From: an uncultured Bacteroidales bacterium
Lineage (GTDB): Bacteria > Bacteroidota > Bacteroidia > Bacteroidales > Bacteroidaceae
DNA length: 44,528 nucleotides
Assembly (NCBI GenBank): GCA_902784475.1
Contig: CACZUX010000022.1
Span: forward strand, 1 to 44,528
Direction: 5' to 3'
The notes beneath the pieces are model-generated. The model saw only the letters and a program-made list of their open reading frames with translations. It did not search any database and was not told where the DNA came from. Below, in pieces: positions 1-9,035 of the stretch (position 1 is the first letter of the stretch; the number at the start of each line of letters is the position of its first letter). The position numbers and the translations under genes are program-made.

Positions 1-37
1 TCTGTCAAAGAACAACGCACTTTCTCAAATGCGGGTG

Positions 38-69
38 CAAAGGTATGCCTTTTTTCCCAACCCACCAAA
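38..69 (-). promoter_or_regulatory. Bacteroidetes promoter firing leftwards out of the window
   Basis: Read on the minus strand, TTTG (66-69) and TACCTTTG (38-45) are separated by 20 bp, a full match to the Bacteroidetes -33/-7 consensus. It should drive a gene that lies to the left of the window, which cannot be seen. Confidence 0.6.
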
Positions 70-179
70 TATTTGGGCAAGTTTTTTCGAAAAAAAGTGT
101 TTTTACCCTCAAATTCGGTGCGTTTTCCCTCTTTTTCGGACTCCAGAGTATGTTCTATAGCATAAAACAGGCCTTTTTC

Positions 180-206
180 GAGTGCTCCTGCAGAGGCGCT
201 CTTTTT
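180..206 (+). terminator. Possible intrinsic terminator
   Basis: GAGTGC (180-185) pairs with GCGCTC (196-201) including one G-T pair, with a small loop, followed directly by five T. No plus-strand gene is visible upstream in the window, so what it terminates is unclear. Confidence 0.4.
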
Positions 207-285
207 ATTATATTAATAAGGTTTGCGCGAGGGAAGGGCTAAAAAGGCCTGCAGGAATTTAGAAGTTGGCCAGAGTCCGCAATCT

Positions 286-1152
286 TTATTCTTCCTGCTC
301 ATAATAATAAGAGTAGTCGATGCCCTTCATGAATATCTCGCGGTCATCAATGCGGTCGGTTAGGGCATTGTGGAGCAGTTCGTGTATTCTGCTGCTGTTC
401 ATCTCGCTTTCTATCATCGCATTCAGGTAGTCACTCTTGCCTATCTTGCTCCAATCAACGCATAAGCCGAGCTGCTTCTTCAGGATGAGGTCGAGCCAGA
501 TACGCGTTGAACGGCCGTTGCCCTCCATGAAAGGGTGTGCCATGTTCATCTCTACGTATTTATCCACAATCTCATCGAAGTTCGTTTGTGGCATCTGCTC
601 CACACTCTGGAGGAATGCGTGCAGGTGTTCCGCCAGACAAAAGATGGTGTTGCCCTTCGAGATTGTTTTAGTTCGTATCTTGCCGGCAAAGTCATACAGA
701 CCGCCAAACAGGAAAGCATGAATCTGTTGCAGACATTTGACGGTTCCCGGCTTCATCGTTTCGAGCACCTCGCTCTCTATCAGCGTGTAGGCCTTCTTTT
801 TGCTCTGTCCGTCGATGGTATTGTCGCTATAGACGAACCAGTCGAGGAAATCCGCCGTTTTAGGGCTGGGAATGACCCTTATCATTTTGATGATGTCATC
901 CTGTGCAAAGCAGTCTGTGGCATATCGCTTACCATCGGCTGCAGTCATCTTCAGTTGACTACAGCGTGTAGTCAACTCGTTTCCGGCCTTTTTTAGTCTG
1001 GTTTTCAGTACGCTCCAATACTTGCGCGGATTGGGGCTTTCCGTAACGGCAGCCACAATATCCACAATAGAAAACCACCATTGCGACTGTTCCTCATCCC
1101 AGATGGCCCTAACCTCATGATCTTTATAGAAACGTATCGACTTCTTGCTCAT
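286..1152 (-). CDS. Bro-N domain / Fic domain fusion protein
   Basis: 288 aa. Residues about 1-105 resemble the Bro-N domain of phage antirepressors (WWFSIVDIVAAVTES, then a DDIIKMIRVIPSPK segment). Residues about 115-270 are a Fic domain with an intact catalytic motif HPFMEGNGRSTR, in which His is the general base and the second Asn/Gly/Arg cluster binds nucleotide phosphates. Fic enzymes usually transfer AMP, or another nucleotide phosphate, to target proteins. I see no classic (S/T)xxxE(G/N) inhibitory helix in the N-terminal part, and no adjacent small antitoxin gene. The ATG is unambiguous and a TATCTTTG -7 box lies 19 bp upstream. Fusions of this type are common on Bacteroidetes mobile DNA; the flanking repeats fit that. 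Target and nucleotide are unknown. Confidence 0.85.
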   Translation of the reverse strand: MSKKSIRFYKDHEVRAIWDEEQSQWWFSIVDIVAAVTESPNPRKYWSVLKTRLKKAGNELTTRCSQLKMTAADGKRYATDCFAQDDIIKMIRVIPSPKTADFLDWFVYSDNTIDGQSKKKAYTLIESEVLETMKPGTVKCLQQIHAFLFGGLYDFAGKIRTKTISKGNTIFCLAEHLHAFLQSVEQMPQTNFDEIVDKYVEMNMAHPFMEGNGRSTRIWLDLILKKQLGLCVDWSKIGKSDYLNAMIESEMNSSRIHELLHNALTDRIDDREIFMKGIDYSYYYEQEE

Positions 1153-1170
1153 ATCTCGCTATTTCTTTTG

Positions 1171-1178
1171 CAAAGATA
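1171..1178 (-). promoter_or_regulatory. -7 box of the fic-like gene
   Basis: TATCTTTG on the minus strand, 19 bp before the ATG. No good -33 TTTG is present at the usual distance. Confidence 0.45.
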
Positions 1179-1231
1179 CGAAAATTAATTGAAAATTCAT
1201 ATAACTTTGTTACATAGACATTGCTTACGCT

Positions 1232-1297
1232 CCAGTTAGAGAAAATTTGCGCGCTAGTTAGAAAACAAATTTTCCCTAGTTAGAGGCCCTTGGATTT
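1232..1297. repeat. 22-bp tandem array, three units
   Basis: Units start at 1232, 1254 and 1276, exactly 22 bp apart. Each opens with C(C/T)AGTTAGA and then diverges. AGTTAGA recurs at 1234, 1256 and 1278. Confidence 0.7.
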
Positions 1298-1525
1298 TGG
1301 ACAGTCTGGGGAATACTCTGAGGGCCCTCATACGGGAATTGCTTTCACTTCGTTCTGCAGTTTTGCAGGCGCTGTGCAGGCGCTGCGCAGGGGAACAGGT
1401 CTGTGAGGGCAGGTTTTATTGCACTTTTTCCTGCTTTTGAGGGTAAAAGCGAGGAATAGCGCTTCTGCAGCAATAACGTATCTTGCTGTGTTTTTGGTTC
1501 TTAGAGGAGATTCTCTAAGCATAAC

Positions 1526-1680
1526 GTTTCAGCGTTTCGCGTTTCAGCAAGGGGCGTTAGGGGGTATCATTGTTCGTGAATAATACATAAATTATTTATT
1601 ATTAATTATTTATAAGATTATAAGAAGGAGTATGATACCCTTCTTGATTCACTGAAACGCTGAAACGGTGAAACGCTCAC
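1526..1680. repeat. MITE-like inverted repeat
   Basis: GTTTCAGCGTTTC (1526-1538) is the perfect reverse complement of GAAACGCTGAAAC (1654-1666). Inside it, GGGTATCAT (1562-1570) mirrors ATGATACCC (1632-1640). The core of about 60 bp is almost pure A/T. The arms are themselves built from GAAACG(C/G)T repeats. No open frame lies inside. Confidence 0.65.
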
Positions 1681-1852
1681 ACTCATTTCTTTCTCTCTGA
1701 GGCATTCCTATACCTTCGTCCGTCTGCCTTTATCCATCCGCTATAAGCCTTCGTTTTGAACAGTCTGACGACAGTTTGGGAACAGTCTGAGAAGCCTCAA
1801 CGGTCATAACGGACATAACGGACAAACGTTAATTGTGTCCGTTCGTTGTTGC

Positions 1853-1886
1853 AAAAAGAAAGCGCCCGCAGTAAATCTGCAGGCGC
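1853..1886 (-). terminator. Intrinsic terminator of the outer-membrane protein gene
   Basis: On the minus strand GCGCCTGCAG and CTGCGGGCGC form a 10-bp stem (1862-1871 with 1877-1886) with a 5-nt loop, followed by TTTCTTTTT. A nearly identical hairpin is found at 19780-19815. Confidence 0.85.
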
Positions 1887-1916
1887 CAATGTTTATACAT
1901 AAAGAGCAAAAATCAT

Positions 1917-2648
1917 TTACCATTCATAGCCAATATTTACTGCCGCATGAGTTGACTTTAAATCATCCCCTATCTCTGTGATTCCAAGACAATATTCTGC
2001 TCCAAACAATATATGTTTGTTTATTGTAAGCTTGAAGCCAACCTGACAGGACGCCTGTATTTCATGATGAAGATACTGTTTTTCTTCTCTTTCCGGCCAA
2101 TACTGAGAAACCATTGCGTACTCAGGAGTTTTCTTATAATCATCAGTATATTCAGTCCTATTCGTTTTATCGTTTAATGGATTAAAATGCAATGTGATTC
2201 CTGCATACGGAGCAATTGTCACCTTGTTCCCGATTGGAATCCGATAGGACACATTGAAAGGGACACCTAGTCGTAGTAGGGAGTATTTTGAAGAAATTTC
2301 TCCTGCCTTGCGTACAACACCTTCTTCATCTACATATTTCTTTTCTATGCTTTCTTTCATCCCGTTAAAAGATAATGTAAAGCCAAACTCAAGGTAAAGC
2401 GGACATTTCCTTGTCAATGATAGACCATATGCCCAACCTATTATACCGCCATGTACCGTTTCCGTTCCGGCTTTATGATATCCGCCTTCAGATATGAATA
2501 TTGGTGAATAACCAACATAGAGCTGGCTGTAAGGCTTGTACGGAGATTCTGCTACTTGCTTAAATGCCGATGCCTGACTTTTTGCTTCTTCCTGTGCATT
2601 TACTCCCAAAGAAAGTAGAGCAAAACAAAATAAAACAATTTTTTTCAT
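1917..2648 (-). CDS. Outer-membrane beta-barrel family protein
   Basis: 243 aa from the ATG at 2648; the open frame extends 15 codons further upstream, but this ATG opens a textbook signal peptide (MKKIVLFCFALLSLGVNAQ). The mature part alternates hydrophobic and polar residues with aromatic turns (YVGYSP, YGLSLT, YLEFGFTLSF, LRLGVPFNVSYRIP, IAPYAGITLHF, FGAEYCLGI) and ends in GYEW, with an aromatic last residue as expected for a small OmpX/OmpA-like barrel of about 8-10 strands. It stands alone between a candidate RNA and its own terminator. Function unknown; base composition is clearly AT-richer than the core genes, which suggests acquired DNA. Confidence 0.75.
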   Translation of the reverse strand: MKKIVLFCFALLSLGVNAQEEAKSQASAFKQVAESPYKPYSQLYVGYSPIFISEGGYHKAGTETVHGGIIGWAYGLSLTRKCPLYLEFGFTLSFNGMKESIEKKYVDEEGVVRKAGEISSKYSLLRLGVPFNVSYRIPIGNKVTIAPYAGITLHFNPLNDKTNRTEYTDDYKKTPEYAMVSQYWPEREEKQYLHHEIQASCQVGFKLTINKHILFGAEYCLGITEIGDDLKSTHAAVNIGYEW

Positions 2649-2747
2649 AGTAATAACATTATTTGGTTTAACATAGTTACATTTTACATACACTACGTCT
2701 CCAAATAGTGCTCAGCATTAGATTTCTCTCTACTTCCCCCAAGATAC

Positions 2748-2882
2748 AAAAAAAGCGTGGAGACTTATCAGTTACTCGCTCCACACCTTGAGGCCCTGAG
2801 ATTGCCCACTTCTGTCAGAACGAGCAACCACGACCCCACGCCGATATGCATGAACCAATCACCATATACATTAGACTCCTAA
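2748..2882 (-). ncRNA. Candidate structured RNA A, ending in U7
   Basis: Minus strand. An outer stem GCGTGGGG/CTCCACGC (2834-2841 with 2755-2762, 8 bp with one G-U) encloses an inner stem GTTGCTCG/CGAGTAAC (2821-2828 with 2771-2778, 8 bp with one G-U) and a small TTCT/AGAA hairpin. Seven T follow the outer stem directly (2748-2754). An alternative arm GTGTGGAG (2779-2786) can also pair with the 3' arm, giving a competing terminator hairpin. A TACATTTG -7-like box is at 2889-2896. It could be a stand-alone small RNA or a leader of the outer-membrane protein gene, which starts 100 bp downstream. I recognise no known RNA family. Confidence 0.5.
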
Positions 2883-2888
2883 ATAGAG

Positions 2889-2896
2889 CAAATGTA
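2889..2896 (-). promoter_or_regulatory. -7-like box for candidate RNA A
   Basis: TACATTTG on the minus strand, placed to start transcription near 2882. No good -33 element is seen. Confidence 0.35.
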
Positions 2897-3153
2897 AAGG
2901 TAATCAGTCGATTACATACCCATGGGCGTCTATCGTTGCTGTGTCCATTGACAGAAGTTGAAATTTCTCAGGTTCCAAGGTGTCAAGAACAAAGCGCGTG
3001 ATATACGCCTTTTCCATATATGGTGTCCCACAACGCCAAAGGAACGCTTTCCTGTGGTCTTTCCCAGCGGTTTTTACACGGCTTTCGGCGTGAAGACGGT
3101 ACAAAAATACACTTTTTCTTTGAAATTACAAATAAATGGCGAAGAATTTCACG

Positions 3154-3263
3154 CACTAATGCACGGAATCCGATTCATTAACGACTTTTATCGTACTCAT
3201 TAATGAATTCGATCGTTTTCATTAATGAATTGCATCGATTTCATTAATGAACGGTTTTTGGAG
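3154..3263. repeat. 22-bp tandem array, five units with palindromic cores
   Basis: Units begin at 3154, 3176, 3198, 3220 and 3242 with no drift. The last three start with CATTAATGAA, and with the preceding T they contain the perfect palindrome TCATTAATGA; the first two are degenerate (CACTAATG, CATTAACG). The second halves vary but keep ATCG. Confidence 0.8.
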
Positions 3264-3376
3264 GCCCTTTTCAGTGAAGTAATTTAACGATGATTCTTCT
3301 TCAAAAAAAAAACGATGGTAGGGATTTTCCCCGACGGAATAGGGAAACATTCCCCCGAAGTAAAGAAAAGTCGGCG

Positions 3377-3384
3377 TACCTTTG
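3377..3384 (+). promoter_or_regulatory. -7 box of the GIN-like gene
   Basis: TACCTTTG, 73 bp before the first possible ATG. The upstream -33 is not a good match. Confidence 0.5.
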
Positions 3385-3457
3385 CAGCGGAATTCAAGAG
3401 AAATCGAGAGTTCGTAACAAAAAAAGAAGTAAAAAAGGTTTTAAAAATATGTTGATT

Positions 3458-3793
3458 ATGAAAAAGATGATGATTCTCGCCGCAGCAGTGATTGCCACCA
3501 TGAGTGCCAACGCCAAGAGCAAGGCTATGGAAACCCCGCGTTTCGACAAGGTGCAGGTGAACGTGCCCGCACAAGTGCGTATGGCACAAGGTGAGGAGTA
3601 CGCAGTGCGCTTCGCCAGCACAGACGGACTCTCCGTCATGAACGTACGCTATAGCATCGAAAACGGTACGCTGAAGATCAACTCCGACGACCTGGCCATG
3701 ATGGAAGGCCGCACCGACAAACTCTACATCACCATCATCACCCCCGAGGGTGCAGAAATGGTCAAGAGCAGCAAGACCGACTTCATGCTCTAA
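3458..3793 (+). CDS. Small secreted protein with partial GIN/DUF2807-like fold
   Basis: 111 aa from the ATG at 3458 (an ATG at 3449 would add three residues). The N-terminus is a signal peptide (MKKMMILAAAVIATMSANA). The rest, FDKVQVNVPAQVRMAQGEEY followed by LKINSDD and LYITIITPEG, matches the start of the GIN (DUF2807, putative adhesin) beta-helix domain: a FDKVxV strand, a QG turn and repeated short strands. Full GIN proteins have about 200-250 residues, so this is a short form covering only the first repeats. It stands alone, 18 bp from the convergent downstream gene. Likely periplasmic or surface; function unknown. Confidence 0.65.
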   Translation: MKKMMILAAAVIATMSANAKSKAMETPRFDKVQVNVPAQVRMAQGEEYAVRFASTDGLSVMNVRYSIENGTLKINSDDLAMMEGRTDKLYITIITPEGAEMVKSSKTDFML

Positions 3794-3811
3794 ACTCCGC
3801 TCCTCCCCTCT

Positions 3812-4780
3812 TCAGGGCACCGTGAACTCCACCGCCAGCGGCAAATGGTCGCTGTAACCACCACGCCACACGGGCCCTTGGAAGGAACGCAGAGGCAGAC
3901 CCTCGGGCGTCAGCATGAACTCCCGCTTGAAGGGCAACGCCTCACCGCAAAGCATACGGCGGAAGGGTTCCGTGACCAGGATATGGTCGAGATAACCCCA
4001 CTCTCCGCGATAACAATAAGTGCCTTCGGGACCCCGGAGGCGCTTCTTTTTTGTCGTCACAGCCGTACGCAGCGGCGAAGACGCTTCGGTGAGCATGCGG
4101 CGGAAGACGGGATCGGAAGGATAGGCGTTGAAGTCGCCCATGGCCATGAAACAGGACGTCGAGAGCGAATCCGCCAAATGACGAAGCACCGAGGCTGCCA
4201 GCATGCGATGACGGTCGGCCTCGCGGGAACCGCCCCGACGCGAAGGGAAATGGACGACGGCCAGATGGAGCGTGTCGCCTGAGAAGAGCACGCCCTTGAC
4301 ATAAAGGATGTCGCGCGTGGCGCGTAAATGATGTTCGCGCGATGGCACGCGCACACTCTGCGACGCCACCACGCGGAAGAGTTGGGGCTGATAGATGAGC
4401 GCCGTCTGAACGCCGCGTGCATCGGGCCCGTGAGCCACCACATAGTCATAGCCCAAATGGCGCAACGCACTGCGTCTGGTGAGATCGCGCAGACAACTGT
4501 CGCCCTCCACCTCGCAAAGTCCCAGAAAGACCGGAGGTCCAAAATCCTCGCTCATGGCCGCAATCACCTTGGAGAGACGGTGGAGCTTGCCCCAATAACG
4601 GCGCGAGTTCCAGGCGTTGGCGCCATCGGGAAGAAAATCGGTATCTTCGAAGCCCTCGGCGTGGACGGTGTCGAAGAGATTCTCCACATTCCAACAGCCG
4701 CAACGCAAACGTCTCTCCGCCCCTGCCGCAAATGCGAGCAGAAGACAGAGAGACGCTGTTACGAAGCGATGAGGAAACAC
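3812..4780 (-). CDS. Secreted endonuclease/exonuclease/phosphatase-fold hydrolase
   Basis: 322 aa. The frame starts with GTG 10 bp after the mutB stop; this start gives a clean signal peptide ending near AAGAE, so it is preferred over internal ATGs. The EEP motifs are present: WNVENLFD (residue 30), a CEVEG segment with the metal-binding Glu, the GDFNAYPSDP motif near residue 218, and C-terminal SDHLPLAVEF with the catalytic Asp-His. This is the Mg-dependent family of DNase I-like nucleases and phosphodiesterases; Bacteroidetes export many such proteins. It may be cotranscribed with mutA-mutB although no metabolic link is obvious. Substrate not determinable. Confidence 0.8.
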   Translation of the reverse strand: MFPHRFVTASLCLLLAFAAGAERRLRCGCWNVENLFDTVHAEGFEDTDFLPDGANAWNSRRYWGKLHRLSKVIAAMSEDFGPPVFLGLCEVEGDSCLRDLTRRSALRHLGYDYVVAHGPDARGVQTALIYQPQLFRVVASQSVRVPSREHHLRATRDILYVKGVLFSGDTLHLAVVHFPSRRGGSREADRHRMLAASVLRHLADSLSTSCFMAMGDFNAYPSDPVFRRMLTEASSPLRTAVTTKKKRLRGPEGTYCYRGEWGYLDHILVTEPFRRMLCGEALPFKREFMLTPEGLPLRSFQGPVWRGGYSDHLPLAVEFTVP

Positions 4781-4790
4781 CCTCCCCGGA

Positions 4791-6959
<2,169 letters not shown>

Positions 6960-6961
6960 AA

Positions 6962-8809
6962 TCAGATACCGAGTTTAGCGTTGTACTCCTTGAGAGTCTC
7001 AAGCTGGTTAGACCTTACGTGGATGAAGTTCTCGATGCCGGCCTTCTGGAGGTCTTCCATGCAGGCGGGAGCGCCGGCCACAACGAACATGGCGCGACCG
7101 TTCAAACACTGGAAGGCGGGAACGGCATACTCGGCATACTCGTCATCGCTGGAGCAAAGCACCACGATGTCGGCGCCGGCCTTGAGCGCAGCCTCTACGC
7201 CCTCCTCCACCGTCTTGAAGCCCAGGTTGTCGACCACCTGATAGCCGGCAGCGGCGAGGAAGTTGCAGGAGAACTGGGCACGGGCCTGACGCATGGCCAG
7301 ATTGCCGATGGTCAGCATGAAGGCCACAGGCACCTTCGCTGCCTTCTCGGTGGTGAGACGCAGGGCCTCGAAGTCGGAAGCCAGACGGCTGGTCTTGATG
7401 CCGCCTTCGGCCTCCTGGCCGCCGCAGCACTTGCAGCAGGCCTCAACGGGCTGCTTGCCTTCGCTCTTCTCGATGAAGTTGGGGAACTGGTTGGTGCCCA
7501 AGAGGAACTCCTTACGCTTGCCGGCATTGGCGTGACGGGCAGCGTTGGTGTCGTTGATGACCTTCTGCACCTGTCCGGCCTTCACGGCAGCGAGGAAACC
7601 GCCCTGCTCCTCGACGGAGAGGAAGAGCTTCCAAGCCTGCTCGGCCAGAGCTTTGGTGAGCTCCTCGAGGAAGTAAGAACCGCCGGCCACATCCACCATA
7701 CGGTCGAAATGACACTCGTCCTTGAGCAGCAGCTGCTGGTTGCGGGCGATACGCTCGGCGAAGTCCGTCGGCGTCTCGTAGGGTGTGTCGAAGGGCGTCA
7801 CCACGATGCTCTCCACACCGCCCAGAGCGGCCGACATCGTCTCCGTCTGCGAACGCAGCATGTTGACGTACGAGTCGAAGAGTGTCTGATTATAAGTAGT
7901 GGTATAGGCGCAGACGTGCATCTTGCAGGCCTCCTTGCAGTCGGTGTACTGACTGACAATCTGGGCCCACAGCATGCGCGCAGCACGCAGTTTGGCGATC
8001 TCCATGAAATAGACGCCGTTGATGCCGAGGTTGAACTTGATGTCGGCAGCGGCCTCTTCGGCCGGAACGCCGGCTTCGGTGAGCAGCTGGAGATACTCGT
8101 TGCCCCAGGCCAGAGCGTAGCCCAGATCCTGATAGCTGTAGGCGCCGGCGTTGGTGAGCTTGTAGGCGTTGACGGCCACAGCGCGGAAATTGGGATAAGC
8201 CTTGAGGGCGGCCACCATCTCGGGCGCAGCCTTGAGTACTTCACTGGTGTCCTTGCCCTTCATCACCATCTTTTCGATGGGGTCGAAGGAGATGCTGCCC
8301 GTGATGCGTGCGGGGTCGTAGCCCTTGCTGCTGAAGTAGGCGTCGAGCAGCTTGGCCAGCTCAACGCTGTGGCGCTGACAGGTCTGGAAGTTGAGCTCCA
8401 CGCAGTCGCAGTAGATGCCCTCGAGCAGCTGTGCGATGTAGTCGGCGCTGAGCTTGTCGCCGGGAATCCTGAAGCCCAGAGAGTCCACGCCGCGCTCCAT
8501 GATGTCGAGCGCCTTGGCGTTGGCCTCCTTCGGACAGTCGCACACGATGTCCTGACGCACAAACCAACTGTTGTCGGCCTTCTTGTTACCGCGCACGTAG
8601 GGGAACTCGCCCGGCAGGGCGTTCACAGTGGCCAGCTGGTCCACATCCTCCTTGCGATAGAAAGGCTCCATGGAGAATCCTTCGTTGGTTCTCCACACCA
8701 TCTTTTTCTGATAATCCGCACCCTTGAGGTCCACCTCAATCTTGTCGCGCCATTCCTGACGCGAGGGGGCCGTGAAGTCAGAAAAGAGTTTCTCTTTACT
8801 TTCTGCCAT
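6962..8809 (-). CDS. mutA: Methylmalonyl-CoA mutase, small (non-catalytic) subunit
   Basis: 615 aa from the ATG at 8809 ([20 protein letters not shown], the typical small-subunit N-terminus). The open frame extends 65 codons further upstream but crosses the promoter, so those codons are not coding. It is homologous to MutB throughout (mutase barrel, then a flavodoxin-like C-terminal domain), but the C-terminal domain lacks DxHxxG and so does not bind cobalamin, as expected for this subunit. The linker near residue 457 contains an unusual CCKCCGG cluster. It is first gene of the operon mutA-mutB-EEP hydrolase. Confidence 0.96.
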   Translation of the reverse strand: MAESKEKLFSDFTAPSRQEWRDKIEVDLKGADYQKKMVWRTNEGFSMEPFYRKEDVDQLATVNALPGEFPYVRGNKKADNSWFVRQDIVCDCPKEANAKALDIMERGVDSLGFRIPGDKLSADYIAQLLEGIYCDCVELNFQTCQRHSVELAKLLDAYFSSKGYDPARITGSISFDPIEKMVMKGKDTSEVLKAAPEMVAALKAYPNFRAVAVNAYKLTNAGAYSYQDLGYALAWGNEYLQLLTEAGVPAEEAAADIKFNLGINGVYFMEIAKLRAARMLWAQIVSQYTDCKEACKMHVCAYTTTYNQTLFDSYVNMLRSQTETMSAALGGVESIVVTPFDTPYETPTDFAERIARNQQLLLKDECHFDRMVDVAGGSYFLEELTKALAEQAWKLFLSVEEQGGFLAAVKAGQVQKVINDTNAARHANAGKRKEFLLGTNQFPNFIEKSEGKQPVEACCKCCGGQEAEGGIKTSRLASDFEALRLTTEKAAKVPVAFMLTIGNLAMRQARAQFSCNFLAAAGYQVVDNLGFKTVEEGVEAALKAGADIVVLCSSDDEYAEYAVPAFQCLNGRAMFVVAGAPACMEDLQKAGIENFIHVRSNQLETLKEYNAKLGI

Positions 8810-8852
8810 GATTTTTTCGGTTATTATTGCTTTTAAAGTGTTATCTACCCGA

Positions 8853-8860
8853 CAAAGATA
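8853..8860 (-). promoter_or_regulatory. -7 box of the mutA-mutB operon
   Basis: TATCTTTG on the minus strand, 43 bp before the mutA ATG; no clear -33 TTTG at the standard distance. Confidence 0.5.
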
Positions 8861-9035
8861 TACAATTTTTGTCACACGGGGCGTCTTCCCGCCGTGTTTT
8901 GTTGGGCAAAAATGTTTTTTTTCATTTTTTTCTTGCCCGAGTCTTCTCTCTTGTCTCATCTTTTTCATATTTTTGCTGCACGAAATACGAAAATTGACAG
9001 TCATACGTCACTAAAATCACACAGAAAGCCACGTT

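Larger units (their letters stand above)
1153..1916. other. Gene-free, repeat-rich spacer
   Basis: No convincing gene. In order: the -7 box of the fic-like gene; three 22-bp units (1232-1297); the palindrome GAGGGCCCTC (1320-1329); an 11-bp direct duplication starting TGCAGGCGCTG (1364-1385); a long inverted repeat with AT-rich centre (1526-1680); the repeats AACGGAC and inverted pair AACGGACA/TGTCCGTT (1817-1843); and the terminator of the next gene (1853-1886). A 64-codon frame at 1328-1522 crosses these repeats and is not credible. Confidence 0.7.
2883..3448. other. Spacer between candidate RNA A and the GIN-like gene
   Basis: Holds the putative RNA A promoter, a five-unit 22-bp array (3154-3263), an A-rich stretch and the promoter of the downstream gene. 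A 66-codon minus-strand frame at 2904-3104 has no supporting signal. Confidence 0.6.

Noticed and set aside
1328-1522. 64-codon minus-strand frame
   Set aside because: Crosses duplicated 11-bp units and a palindrome; no promoter and no coding character.
2748-2841. SRP RNA, tmRNA, RNase P RNA or a known riboswitch
   Set aside because: None of the hallmark motifs (SRP GGAA loop region, tmRNA tRNA-like ends, RNase P core, cobalamin or TPP or SAM boxes) is present in either candidate RNA.
2748-2841. Integron attC site
   Set aside because: The stems lack the paired RYYYAAC/GTTRRRY ends and there is no integrase.
2904-3104. 66-codon minus-strand frame
   Set aside because: No promoter, no known domain, ends near the RNA A start region. 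Could be a remnant but nothing supports it.
1232-3263. CRISPR array
   Set aside because: Units are 22 bp in total with no separate spacer of constant length, conserved part only 8-17 bp, and no cas genes.
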